Assembly (NCBI RefSeq): GCF_036711975.1 | Contig: NC_091966.1 | Span: 7,447,501 to 7,511,500 of the forward strand | Direction: 5' to 3' | Source of the DNA: Onthophagus taurus | Taxonomy: Eukaryota; Arthropoda; Insecta; Coleoptera; Scarabaeidae | DNA length: 64,000 nucleotides | Part shown: positions 49,546 through 61,430 of the stretch, piece after piece | Layout of the letters: the number at the start of each line of letters is the position of its first letter | How positions within the stretch are numbered: the first letter of the stretch is position 1 | Made by a program: the position numbers and the translations under genes | The notes under the pieces: generated by a model | Seen by the model: only the letters and a program-made list of their open reading frames with translations | The model's database searches: none | Told to the model about the DNA's origin: nothing

Positions 49546-49870
49546 TTGACGAACCTCCTCCTGGAACCTCAAGGCCAAGGCCATGGCCACGCCAGGTGAC
49601 CTCGACCTTGACCTTGGGTGTCAGGAGGACGTTCGTTAATCGGCAAGTAGGCGTGAAGTGGCCTTGACCTTGACCTCCAGGGTACAAGAGAAACTTCACA
49701 AATCTGTGGGTAGAGGTCATGGTCACGCCGGGTGGCCTTGACCTTGGGTGTCAGGAGGAGGTTCGTTAATCGGCAAATAGATATACAATGACCTCCACGT
49801 TGACCTTTACCTTGACCTCGAGGATACAAGAGAAACTTCGCAAGTCGGTAAATAGAAACGAAGGTCAACC
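49530..49870. repeat. Tandem/dispersed repeats rich in TGACCTTGACCT words
   Basis: Imperfect units of roughly 150 bp share TGACCTTGGGTGTCAGGAGG, TTCGTTAATCGGCAA, and GTACAAGAGAAACTTC. TGACCTTGACCT and variants recur at least four times. On the minus strand these read (TC)AAGGTCAAGGTCA, the half-site bound by FTZ-F1/ERR-type nuclear receptors. It lies just upstream of the DnaQ-like ORF. Confidence 0.7.
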
Positions 49871-49906
49871 CCCCCTTAGCCATTATTTCAACCTTCACTC
49901 CTCCTC

Positions 49907-49913
49907 TATATAA
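49907..49913 (+). promoter_or_regulatory. Candidate TATA box of the DnaQ-like ORF
   Basis: TATATAA precedes CAGTT-type initiator words at about 49926 and 49939. The ORF start ATG is at 50020. Confidence 0.4.
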
Positions 49914-50019
49914 CATTATGGTTTTCAGTTCGGTTTGCCAGTTTGTGTTCTGAGTTGAACATTCCACCAGTTCGAGTGTTGTAACCTGTTTGTTCATTTT
50001 TGTGAGAATAACAAAGAAG

Positions 50020-50372
50020 ATGTCTAAAAAAGCTGTGGTAGATATGCAAGGTTACGATATCCCTCATTTTGAGGTGAGAGAGGTGTGTGTTTTGGACACG
50101 AATATTTTGTGGAAACTAACCATCACAAATTACCCTACTATGGTGGCTTAGTGTCGCAACAAGAAGGGTTAGAGAAAGTTAAGGGTGTTGTAAAGGAGTA
50201 CGATGTGATATATACCAAAGGGAATCAAAAAGAGACGTTTTTGGAGCAGCTCCTTAAGGGATGTGACAAGACGAGCATCGCTGATATGGGTAATCCCAAG
50301 GAGAAATTCGAAAATGTTCCACGGTTTAAGAAAACCGATATGCCGTGCTATATACCTGACCTGTGCTCATAA
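50020..50372 (+). pseudogene. DnaQ/RNase H-fold exonuclease-like ORF, frameshifted
   Basis: ATG 50020 opens a frame beginning MSKKAVVDMQGYDIPHFEV, which stops at 50151. Homology continues in another frame (50085-50372) with FVETNHHKLPYYGG, VIYTKGNQKETFLEQLL and IADMGNP, so a frameshift lies around 50085-50110. Acidic residues in VVDMQ, the KG..K..FL block and the IADMGNP block look like motifs of a DnaQ-like 3'-5' exonuclease domain; this is inference. The same ORF start occurs on the opposite strand at 96-280. The host element is unknown: a transposon or virus-derived gene family are both possible. Confidence 0.5.
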
Positions 50373-50599
50373 TCGAATATAATGAATTGTTTTTTCTTAG
50401 TAAAAGTTATGGTATTACATTTCGATATCGTTCAGGTCGGTTTGAATGGTAAAGCAATCCGAGAGATTACTAATTGGAGAAAAATTTTTAAAGTCATCAG
50501 TACACATGAGATATCTGGAGTTAGGAAAAGATTTAGCTATATTTCCTATGTGGATTATAAATAAAAGCAGTCCCAAATGACTGCCTGAGGTATTCCAGA

Positions 50600-51220
50600 A
50601 GTCATAACTATATGGTCAAACGAGTGCCCATCAATCATGACTTCCTGAGTCCGGAATTGGAGATATAAGAGGCAAACCACTTCAACAAGACATCCGCGAT
50701 TCCTATGCGTTCCAGCTTTAAGAGTAATAAAGTGTGATCAACCTCCTCAAAAGCTTTGCTGAAATCGGTGTAAAGAGCATCCACCTGGATGTTCTTATCA
50801 AGATTTGAAAACAAGAACTCAGTATAGTCTAACAGATTGGTCTTAACAGAACGTCCAGAGTAGAAACTGTGTTGTTCCATACCAATACATGACTTCATTT
50901 GAAAAAATAGTCTATTATAAATGAGTTTTTCCAAAAATTTTCCCATTATTGATAAAATGGATATAGGGCTTATATGCATTTTTCCTAATAGAAAAATAAA
51001 TAGTGAATGCTGCAAAATTAATACCATTTCGCAGAGTTTCAGGAAGAAATTGACACGAAATTTGTTCGACCTTAGTGAAATTAGTAGTTATTAGTTTCTC
51101 TTGAATGGGAAATTGGAAACCAAAGGACAACAAATACATTTTTCCTCTACCACAATTTTGGTGTCTCATCATGGGCTTAGAAGTCGGTAATGATAAAATA
51201 TATATTGTTCTCTTTAAAGG
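50600..51220 (-). pseudogene. Non-LTR reverse transcriptase fragment (fingers/palm)
   Basis: The minus frame contains ISILSIMGKFLEKLIYNRLF, GMEQHSFYSGRSVKTNLLDY, and VDALYTDFSKAFEEVDHTL, the RT motifs leading to the first catalytic Asp (DFSKAF.VDH). The frame ends before the YxDD box. The 5' side continues in a shifted frame to 51220. Jockey/CR1-like by wording. Confidence 0.8.
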
Positions 51221-51590
51221 CACGATGAATATTGTGATAGTCTAAAGCAGCTGCCCAAAAGTATTTCGAAGTTGGAATACTTTGTGATGATACAATATAT
51301 CGCAGGACGATCCAAACGAAGCATTAAGACTGTCATAATTGTTGATAAGCCGCAAATTAGTTGTTTCAGAGAAAACAAAAAATGAATCAAATAATACAAT
51401 AAGATGAGTTTTAAAATATTTTAGTTTATGTTTTAGTTTATAATGTCTTGATTACAGCTACAAAGCTTCAATATGCTTCAAACCAGTTGGTTTATTCAAT
51501 TCTGGTTCAGCCGAAGTGTGCGCCAATCTCTTTTAGTTTTATCTAAGATAGTTTGAAACGTTTCGGCAACTCGCTAAGAGTATGCTAATC

Positions 51591-51788
51591 TTAGTTTTGC
51601 TCGTATATTCGTGTGTCTCTATTCCGTATGTTATGGCGGCCCTTATTGATTCCTTTTAAGTATCTTAATAGAAATATTGCTTTATTGATCTGGTCTCTTA
51701 AGTCTTTTGATGTTCCATGACTGCTGAAATTATCTAGTCTAAAATGTTTGAATTGACTGAATTGTTCGATGTGCTTATCTTCTAGCAC
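51591..51788 (-). pseudogene. Second, different RT C-terminal fragment
   Basis: The 65-codon minus frame contains SSHGTSKDLRDQINKAIFLL and a downstream RIYEQN. The pattern S..G....D...QINKA...... is that of the region after the polymerase core in RTE-like or BovB-like elements. No core domain is present. Moderate to low certainty. Confidence 0.4.
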
Positions 51789-51799
51789 AAGTTTGCATC

Positions 51800-53880
51800 T
51801 AATTGGTTCTTTGGTGATTATTATGACTTTATTTTATTAATGAATACAGTAATCTTTAGTGGTTAGCTTACTTGGAATTTAAAGAGCTGCCCAAAGAGAT
51901 TATGTTCCGTTTCTGCCATAATCGTTTGCGTTGCATATCATATTGACTTTATCTTTGCTCATTCTATAGCCTAAATTCAACGATGTCGCCTCTTACAATG
52001 TTTCAAGGGGTTTTTTCTCAATCAATAATCTCAGAATATTCGTTGGACGTACTCTAAATTCTATTGACCTTTCTTTTAGCTGTTCTGTTATTGAACTTTC
52101 TGTCAACTCAATCTATTCATTTTTCAATCTATTCACTCCACAATTGAAATCTTTTGCAGTAGGCAACAAAATACCTTCTTTTTGTGCTTGTTCTCGTTTC
52201 CTTACCTCTTCAAACAATCTTTTCTTTTGTCATACTTGGATTTTGTTACACTATTATGAAATTACCAATAATGCAAAATCAAAAAATCTTTTGAGATGAG
52301 AAGATGAGATGAGAATATGTGACAACCACATGACATGCTAAAGATATTGATCATGATACCTTATAGATATCGTAACAGGAATTAGCTCTTTTAATGGAGG
52401 GTCTTAAAATATACTAGAAAACCTATTGCTTACATTACGCTTACTCTCTATTCCCTGAACTTTGATTTCATCTAATTTGTTATTGATATGTAAGACAGAT
52501 ATGAGAAATAATAAATTGATTTATAGGTTTTGACATAGTTGACAAATATGGCAATGCCTCGATGAAAAACTCTCATCTATTGCTTCGAAAAGGTACCATG
52601 AATATCTAAAACAAGTAGGAATTAACACGCACCACATACTTCTGCAACTGTTGGCATAAAAAGAGACGCAACAATTAAAATGAAATTAAAGATTATGGAT
52701 AATTTATCACAAAAGTAATATTCCGGCGTCTTACTCGATTGCGATGAAACGGAATTATAATTAGGACAATTACGACTAATTTACTTCTTAGTTTTTGACA
52801 CTTATATAATACAGTCGGTGAGAACCGGATTACTCAGTCCCACAATTATAACTAATAGTCCTCAACAATTCCCTATCTCACTTCAGTCTTGATAACCTAT
52901 TTAACATCTCCTCATGATAATTTTGACTCTAATACACGTCTTCAGAAAATCTTGTTCAGTATGACGGCATTATATAAATTTTTTCTATAACTCCCTAAAT
53001 TCAAATCAATTGTATACACAATTGTTCTATTGTGTAACAAGCCTTTACAGGTATTGTGTCAAAAAATGATAACAGAAGTTTAACAGTTATATTGTCTTTT
53101 CAATACAATTCACTGAATTAAAAAAATTACAACCTTTCCAAAACATTTTTACTCAACCACCTAACGTGTGTGCGTAAAAGTAAATCAGTATGCTCAACAG
53201 ATTCGCAAGATTGCAGTTGTGCTTCCTGGTAGTCGTTGAGATAGAGCCCCTGTATATGGAGTTTCACGGAATCTAAGCTCTTTTAGGGTTATTAGCGAAC
53301 TTAAGACTACCAAAAGAAACATGCTTCAGAAGTATAGGATGCTAACAACAAACTCCAAAGTTGCATACTTTACAGCTCCGAAAATTTATCTTGTACTGCA
53401 ATGGAAATGCTTGTAATAATGATAGACATAATGTGTTTCTTGTTGCTTCTTGTCGTAGAGAACTATAAGAAATAACGTTAATGTTCATACTTATTAAATG
53501 ATGTTCAAGCTTTAATTCTTTGAGTCTGATAAATAAGCTACATTTTGAATGTCCCATAATTAAAGTATTTCAATAAACAATATTCCATACCAATATACTT
53601 CATTAACAATATTTCATTTTGACAGCTATACTTTGTATATTGTTAACTTAAGTCTATCATTTATAAACCGACACTACAGTAATAGAAAACGAAGGAAGTG
53701 TTTAAAGTTATTAAAGTTCCACAGGAAGAGATTGTTATATATAATATATGGATATTGACCCAATCAGTATTATTCAACTCAACAAAGCAGAACATTTCTC
53801 CCTTAAAATGCTGATCAAATTCCTGCTGATTCAAACAACCTAAAAGTGATTAGATCTCAAATCTTAACCATTTCTATTAA
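51800..53880. other. No gene or repeat recognised
   Basis: AT-rich intergenic DNA. The ORF at 53342-53557 (-) has no recognisable features. Confidence 0.4.
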
Positions 53881-54017
53881 GGCCCACTTTTACCACCTCT
53901 TGATAAATTTATCCGATAGATAAATTGGCGTTCTTAGCCAATGAGAACGCTTAAAACCGCTGTAACCATGCTAATTATCTATCGGTTAAATTTATCAAGA
54001 GGTGGTAAAAGTGGGCC
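53881..54017. mobile_element. 137-bp Harbinger-like MITE, near-perfect TIRs
   Basis: Arms of about 41 bp begin GGCCCACTTTTACCACCTC and end with the inverse. TAA lies on both flanks (53878-53880, 54018-54020), a 3-bp duplication as in PIF/Harbinger. The 50-bp centre is unique. The high arm identity suggests a recent insertion. Confidence 0.88.
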
Positions 54018-54020
54018 TAA

Positions 54021-57000
54021 CTCTGGTAGATTTTGTTTCTGTTATTTTGAGTCTCTCCTCATTTTCTACAGTTACCCAAATATTTTGATCTTGAGTTTAT
54101 AGAAACGTTAATATTATAAATATTGTCACACTCATGTTTGCAATTACGCAATTTTACTACATGATAAAAAATGTTAATTAAAATGAATAAATTGAAGTAA
54201 TAAAGCGGATTTTGTTGCTATGATGTTCACAGAATAGGAATGTCCGGTGAACGTTTATAGTACAAAGGAAAAGTTTTGTGAACCACACCGTCTGTGCCGT
54301 TTCGAGGTTCCATCGACCGTATGTATAGTCAGTCGTTATTGGTTTTCGGTCGCGATACTTGGCATGAAAATGCGAGCTAGGTAACTGTGTAACTTTGGGC
54401 GAAGAGCATAAATTCCTGAGATTTTTCGGCGGAAACGGGTCGACAGTAAATCAATAGAGATATTCGAAAGGTTCCGGGGCGAAAATATATTTGGGCAAAA
54501 ACTAGGCTGCCGCCACCGAGGACGCCGCTTAACATCACAATCTGTCACTGACATCTACACAATGGAATTACATAGTTTCCGATTTTCGAATATCATTTCA
54601 CACGATCCTCTTTTACAAAAGATTTCGCCTACCCTCAGGAACATATTTCACGTGCAAGTATAGTCGAATAAAGGACAACATATTTTTTATTAGGCATCAT
54701 AAAACTTAATGGAACAAAAAGCGATACATTTTTAAACACAAAACATATAAATTTTGGAATTAAAACAAGGCGCTTTTTGTGGATCCTAATGAACTACTTA
54801 ACAAAGCGGGCGGAGTAAATTTTGAAATACCAAGCCCCATTAATTTATGAGACCGCGATTCCCTTTGCAGATCCTCGAAATAAACGGCGGAACAGCCACT
54901 AGACGTTAACGAGACGAGAGAAGCGGATCCGCCGTTTATGAAGAAAATACCCGGAAATTATTTTGCGAATTATCCCCCCGACCCGCTTCTCTCGCTCTAC
55001 GGCACGAGATTAAATAAATACCGTTATCCAAGAAGGTTGGCAGACGGCCCAACCCCCGCCGTAGGTAACTTCTAATTTCGAGCTTCTGTTACATTTATCT
55101 AACGACGGCGGGAACAGCGTCGGCCCAAGATCTGACTCCAATTGTTTGCCCCAGGTACGTAAGGTACCAAGGTGAGGTTGTGCCACCGGATCCAGGCTCG
55201 GTTTCGGTTTTTGTTTGAGGTGCGCTTTAATTAATTAAAACGGTCCGAGTCCCTCCTGTACGTGTATACTACGTCAGCTATGAGGGGGGCCATGCAAATG
55301 TGTAAATATACTAGCGTTAATTAAAGGGCTGTTTAAGTAAGTGGGGTACTTCGTTTCATGCGAACCTGTTCTCGTGTCGTTTCGGTTTATCCTTATTTTG
55401 ATTTCAGTGCGATGTTTTGCAAGAAAGAGCGTTAGAGTGTAAAGCTTCAGTTAGTTACAGCTCAAATAACATTTACTACTGGACAAAATAGGGTGCTTTT
55501 ACAGTCCTTTTATATATTACACTTTTTTTTGCTTGCAGTGTATCATTAAACATGTTTAAATGTGTAAATATATTTTTAATGCTCCTAATGGAACACTATT
55601 TGAAATATTTTTTGAAAAAATTATTCATTAAAACATTTATGTAATGAATGTATTTAAGGAGAGATTTATGTCATTATGTCACATTTATATCTATGTGTTT
55701 AGTCTTCTAATAGAAAGCTTAGTTCACAACTTAGTTATAAAGTGGTCAAAGCCACCCGCTTTTATCATATTTAAAAATTGTAAAAGTTCAAATTCCATGT
55801 TATAACTTTCATTTTCTATATTATGAATATTTAAATTTGTTGATTATTTACAATTTTATATGGGATATCAGTTCTATTTATATTAATGAAGGTAACTAAA
55901 GTTTGAGATGATTGTATTATTGTACGTTGGGTAAAAATACCGGGTAACAAGAACAAAAACATATTGTTATGATTCTTTTGTTGAGGTTAAACAAGTGACC
56001 TCTGATACCACTGGAAATACATATATGTTTATATCCCGTTTAGTTCTTGTAGGTACAAAGCTGCAACATAAATCTGTTATACTTTCATAACAAACCTAGA
56101 TCACTACCGAACATTTCATGTGATGGTATTAGACAGCAAGCATTAATTATAATATCGATTTAAATGTTGATGGGAATTATTATTTTGTTTCGAAGGTGCT
56201 GAAAATAAGCTACAAAGACAAATTACACAACTTGAAGATAAGTTTATTAAAATTGCACATAGTGGTGAAAATTTTGAACGACAAGTTTTTGCAAAATGTG
56301 GAATAAGACTTATTTTTAAGTTTTATTATAACTTTTGCTGAAAATGCTGAAATACCTTTTTTCAAAAGGAATGAGGTTCATATACAACGGTTTTCAATTA
56401 TACTCTTTTGTTCCGGCCAAGCGAGCTTTGATGGAGCTTGAGCATCATCTACAACAATCTTTATTATCCGCATCTACAGCTTTTACTAAACGTCGTAAAC
56501 CTCTCAAAAAACATTTATAATTCGCATGGCATTGTCCTGCACAAATATATTTAAGGTATACAGTTTGTCAAGTTTTTCGCAAAATAAGCTAGTTTCAGTG
56601 AAAAATCCGATTTGGCAAATCATCTAGAGATTTCGTGATCTTCTTGCAATTTATGACATGCCCCTCATAGTTTCATCATGTCCGGTACTTCTCTAAGGTC
56701 TCCCTCCAGGTACTTCTTTGAATACTATTCATTCCCTGGGTGACTCAGTACTTCGGTCATCTGGAATTGTTTCATGATTTAGCAAGGATGCAAGAAGCTT
56801 ATTTCATCTATTTTACTTAGATAAGGTGTCGTAGCACTGACGAGGATAATATATAAACCGAAGTTATGTACTACATCCTTCTGCAACTAAGCTTCTTTTG
56901 CTCGCATAGTAGAGGATCGGTTAGCAATAATTCAGTTTTTTGAATCAGGGATGAGTGGTCTACATCCACATCAATCTCGGATACTTCGCGAGTCTTCATG

Positions 57001-59770
57001 CGAGTCTGTGGTCCATCTTTGTCTACTTTATTCCTTCGTTTGTGTCTTTTATTCTACAGGTGTCATTCGTTTTTAAAATATTTTAGAATCATACAGTCTT
57101 TTTATTTAAGTTTCCCAGAATTTAACTTCTATAATTAACTAAATTACAATATCATTTTGTTGTTGTCTATGTAGACATTAATTTAGAGATTACTTTAGAT
57201 ATAAGTTGGATATCATAAGGTTTTACTTCTTGACACACACATTAATAGGGGTGTTTACTTTTACCACTTAAGAAATAAACCACGTGCTTTGTTACTATAA
57301 ATCTTGGACACCTCTATAGTAACCATTTGATTAATTCTTACTCCTTTTGAACCTTTAACTAATCGCGTGTACACAAGTAGATCCAGATTGGGCAATATAT
57401 ATCACCCACATGCTTAACTTTGTCGAGGGTGGGAGATGCATTGCGCTATAACCCTATATTTAAAACCTCTCTCTCCACGTCAGGATAATACGTGCGCTTG
57501 AAATTTATGTCTATTTGACCCCACGCCGCTAGTTAAGAGTTAAATATTTAAAAGAACTATAGAATTTTTAAACGATAAAATGATTGAAATCGTTTACAAT
57601 AGAACGTTTCAATTATGGTGCTGATCAATACAGGCTGGGAATGCGGATAACATACCTATATCTACAGAATTTAATTGTACATCTACGCGATTTGCGTAAC
57701 TTTTCCAATGGACATCCTCCGGAAATGGACCATCCGGGTTATTCCGTTTGGGAGAACACAATTGTGATTTATCGGGATGTTTCCACGTTCAGCATTAATT
57801 GACGGAATTATGACCTGGCGGTAATTATACATTCCTTGTGGTATAGCAAACGTCGACGCCTGACGTGGTTGTGTGCGGCAAAGCCCCAAAGCTTCATCTC
57901 TTGGTGTGGTCGCCCATCCCTCTCACCAGTCCCGGTAAAATATTTCATTAGCTATGCTATTACGAATCCGGGTGCGGGTAGGGCTTTTGCGGTCGAAACG
58001 AAATTTCCTTCCGGTATATTATATATTATGCATGGTGGTCAATTTCGCCCGGAGAGGCCGCAACACGCTCGCGCATGCATGTTGTACGCACCTCAGCTCC
58101 GGTACTCTGTCTCTACCAGGATGAACTATTACCAGTCAGGTATATTAAATTACCTAAATGTCTGAAAATATAGTATACGCGAATATTTAATTACTAGAAA
58201 TAAAACAATCTAAAATTTTATTCACTAACTTAAAATCTTGAATTTATTCATAACACAAAAAGTTATTATTTGTTCATAATTATTTAATTTCGCAAAGAAA
58301 TATAACAGTGAAATGAATTGCAAGTAAAGGTAAATGGTATGGACGAAGTTTCTGCGCCGTAATTTTCAAGTTTACTTTAATGCTACAAAAACTTGGCACT
58401 TTAAACTGGCTTTGACAGAGCCCTGTAAGTTTAAAGGTACAAAATTAGCTGAAAATTGTTTGCCTAAACTTTTGCTTAAGGGATGCCAACTACCTGCGGA
58501 CCGTGAAATAACTGCCTCCACAATTTAATTTCGTTTTATAAGGGGAGTAATTGAAAGGTTTCATTAATTAATTTCTAATTTGCTTATCGTCATCGAAGTA
58601 TCAAAATGAATTTATTTAAATATTTGATTTCACTCATTTCTTATTCTACGATTTTTTTCGTTGACGAAAACGGTTTGGTAAAACCCTGTTGGAGAACATA
58701 ATATATTATACATGGCGGTCAATTTTGCAAAGTCCAACCGAAACATGGAGGCACATGTTATACGCAAACCGAACCCCTAGCTATACATTTGCCAAAACAC
58801 CATCCCTTGTCGTTTCACGTTCTTTCTCTCTTCACCCCGTTCCGTTTCTCGCGTAGTTTCTACATTTCAGTCGTTGCACAGCTACCCCCTGAATTTCATT
58901 GCCACGTACCGCATATTGTGCCGTTTCTCCCCCCTTTTCCCAAGATCATTACCGCCAGCAATAATGCTGACCCCTAACCGCGAAGAATCGCCTAATATCC
59001 GACTGCAGGAATAGTTTGTACAACTTGGCCCCCCTGTTTGATCAATAGAACCGGAGGGGGATCATTAACCATGGACGGCGTGTATTCCCTTTTAAGTGCA
59101 ATTCGCCATTAGTTTGCATTATTTTCGCACCTTCGTGTCGTCGCCCTTCGACTGCGTCTCTCTCTCCCTTATTTCTTGGGCAAGCTTAATGCCAGCCAGC
59201 CATATTGGATCGTTTAATATTAATCGGCGTTCATATTTTATACGGTTGCATAAATTAGGATGAATTAACCCTCGCTCAGCACCCCCATGGGGGGAAAGGG
59301 ACTTAGAGCTTCCCGTCTCGTCTCATATTTTTTTCCATTAGATGAGGATTTTAAAAGTGGAAAAGGTTTTCCCTTTTTTGTGTGTAACGAAATGGCTTTA
59401 CTTTTGATTATTCTGGATAACCGTACTAATGGAGTGCTAAATTTGTTTTTTCTTGGTTAATACGTATTTAAATTTAAAAACGTAATTGTGGGTGAAATGA
59501 GGGGTTGAAATAAGGTAATAAAATGGCATAATCAGTTTTTACGAAGTGATAATGGTACTATTTTTTTGAAGATTATTGCTGCTTTTCAAAGAATGAAAAA
59601 AGTTGGTTTGTTTTTCTGTGTTATATAACGTTCGCTGTATGAAGTTGGCTATAGTATTGTTATACAGTGAATTTCACTTAAGACGGAATATACAAAAATA
59701 TATTTCCATCGAAAAGAGGGCGTACCTACTTACTTTGTCCCACATAAAATGCAACATGTCAATAAAATTA
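54021..59770. other. Gene desert with several GC-richer islands
   Basis: No gene found. GC-richer patches lie at about 54290-54560, 54780-55300, 57690-58120 and 58690-59330. Each is 250-650 bp, flanked by AT-rich DNA, with no supported ORF. Two of them share a diverged block (see findings). A frame at 56190-56330 (NKLQRQITQLEDKF) is open but unplaced. The layout resembles the regulatory surroundings of a developmental gene outside the window. Confidence 0.4.
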
Positions 59771-59830
59771 CAGTAAAACCTCGATATAACGGATTAATAC
59801 GGGGAACGCTGTGTCCGTTATAGCTCAATA
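59771..59830 (+). mobile_element. Tigger/pogo TIR relic
   Basis: CAGTAAAACCTCGATATAAC followed by GGATTAATACGGGG matches the ends of the elements at 13845 and 38970. No transposase and no matching partner TIR were seen nearby. Confidence 0.7.
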
Positions 59831-59869
59831 AAAATATACAACAATCAAGTGCTGAATAACAAATAAAAC

Positions 59870-61430
59870 TAGGAACCTAGAACTAGAAACATTGCCATGC
59901 GTCTCTTAAGACGGCTAAACCTGAATGTTTCTACTTCTAGGTCTAATGTTAGTTCTAGTGACAGCGCAAGGTAGCGCTAGTTAGTATAAGATACCACTAT
60001 GTTGCATATTTTTATTGCACTAAAACTAGAACTAACACTAGACCTAGAACTAGAAAGTATCGGGTTTAGCCGTGCGTCTTCAGATTCTAGTTCTAGGTCT
60101 TCTGCTAGTGATAGTGCAAGTGTAAAACCAGAACTAACACTAGACCTAGAACTAGAAACTTTCGGGTTTAGACGCCTTGAGAGACGTGCGGCTAAACCCG
60201 AATGTTTCCAGTTCTAGGTCTTGTATTAGTTCTAGTGATAGTGCTAGTGCAAAACTAGAACTAACACTATACCTAGAACTAGAAACATTCTGTTTAGCCG
60301 TGCGTCTCCTAAGACGGCTAAACCTGAATGTTTCTACTTCTACGTCTAATGTTAGTTCTAGTGACAGTGCTAGGTAGCGCTAGTTAGTATAAGATATCAC
60401 TATGTTGCATATTTTATTGCACTAAAACTAGAACACCAGACCTAGACCTAGAAAGTATCGGATTTAGCGGTGCGTCTTCAGATTCTAGTTCTAGGTCTTC
60501 TGTTAGTTCTAGTGATAGTGCAAGTGTAAAACCAGAACTAACACTAGACCTAGAACTAGAAACTTTCGGGTTTAGCCGTCTTGAGAGACGTGCCGCTAAA
60601 CCCGAATGTTTCTAGTTCTAAATCTAATGTTAGTTCTAATGACAGTGCAAATGTACAACTAGAACTAACACTATACCTAGAACTAGAATCATTCGGGTTT
60701 AGCCGTCTTTAGAGACGTGCGGCTAAACCCAAATGATTTTAGTCCTACGTATAGTGTTAATTCTACATAGTAACAGTGCTAGTGTAAAACTAGAACTAAC
60801 ACTAGACCTAGAACTAGAAAGTATCGGGTATAGGTCTAGTGTTAGTTCTAGTTTTAGTGCAATAAAAAAATGTTATATAGTGATATCTTATGCTAACTAG
60901 CGCTACCTACCACTATCACCAGAGATAACACTAGACCCTAGAACTAGAATCATTCGGGTTTAGCCGTCTTGGGAGACGTGCGGCTAAACCCGAATGTTTC
61001 TAGTCCTCGATCTAGTGTTAGTTGTAGTTGTACACTATCATTAGAACTAACACATGACCTAGAACTAGAATCATTTGGGTTTAGCCGTCTTGAGAGACGT
61101 GCGGCTAAATCCGAATGTTTCTAGTTCTAGCTCTAGTGTTAGTTCTAGTTTTAATTGCTATTTAGCGTTAGATTGTGGTATATTTTTATTGAACGAGAAG
61201 TAGAACTAACACAAGACCTAGAACTAGAATCATTCGGATTTAGCCGTCTTGAGAGACGTGCGGCTAAATCCGAATGTTTCTAGTTCTCGGTCTAGTATTA
61301 AATCTAGTTTTAATTGTTATTTAGCGTTAGATTGTGGTATATTTTTATTGAACGAAAAATAGAACTAACAGTAGACCTAGAACCAGAAACATTCGGGTTT
61401 AGCCGTGCATCCCTTAAGATGGCCGAAAAC
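59870..61430. repeat. Tandem array of long hairpins (six near-perfect stem-loops plus half-units)
   Basis: Complete units sit at about 60145-60220, 60545-60625, 60670-60750, 60930-61010, 61045-61130 and 61210-61295. Each has a left arm (GACCTAGAACTAGAAWCATT, then CGGGTTTAGCCG), a loop of about 14 nt (TCTTGAGAGACGTG) and a right arm that is the inverse (CGGCTAAACCCGAATG, then TTTCTAGTTCTAGGTC). The inverted arms extend to about 40 bp. Half-units with a different loop (GTGCGTCTCCTAAGACGG) occur between them. Short Ser-rich ORFs inside are artefacts of the repeat. Confidence 0.85.

Noticed and set aside
59999..60377. Serine/arginine-like ORFs (SSDSSSRSSASDSAS)
   Set aside because: They are translations of the AGAACTAG-type hairpin repeat and do not extend beyond it.
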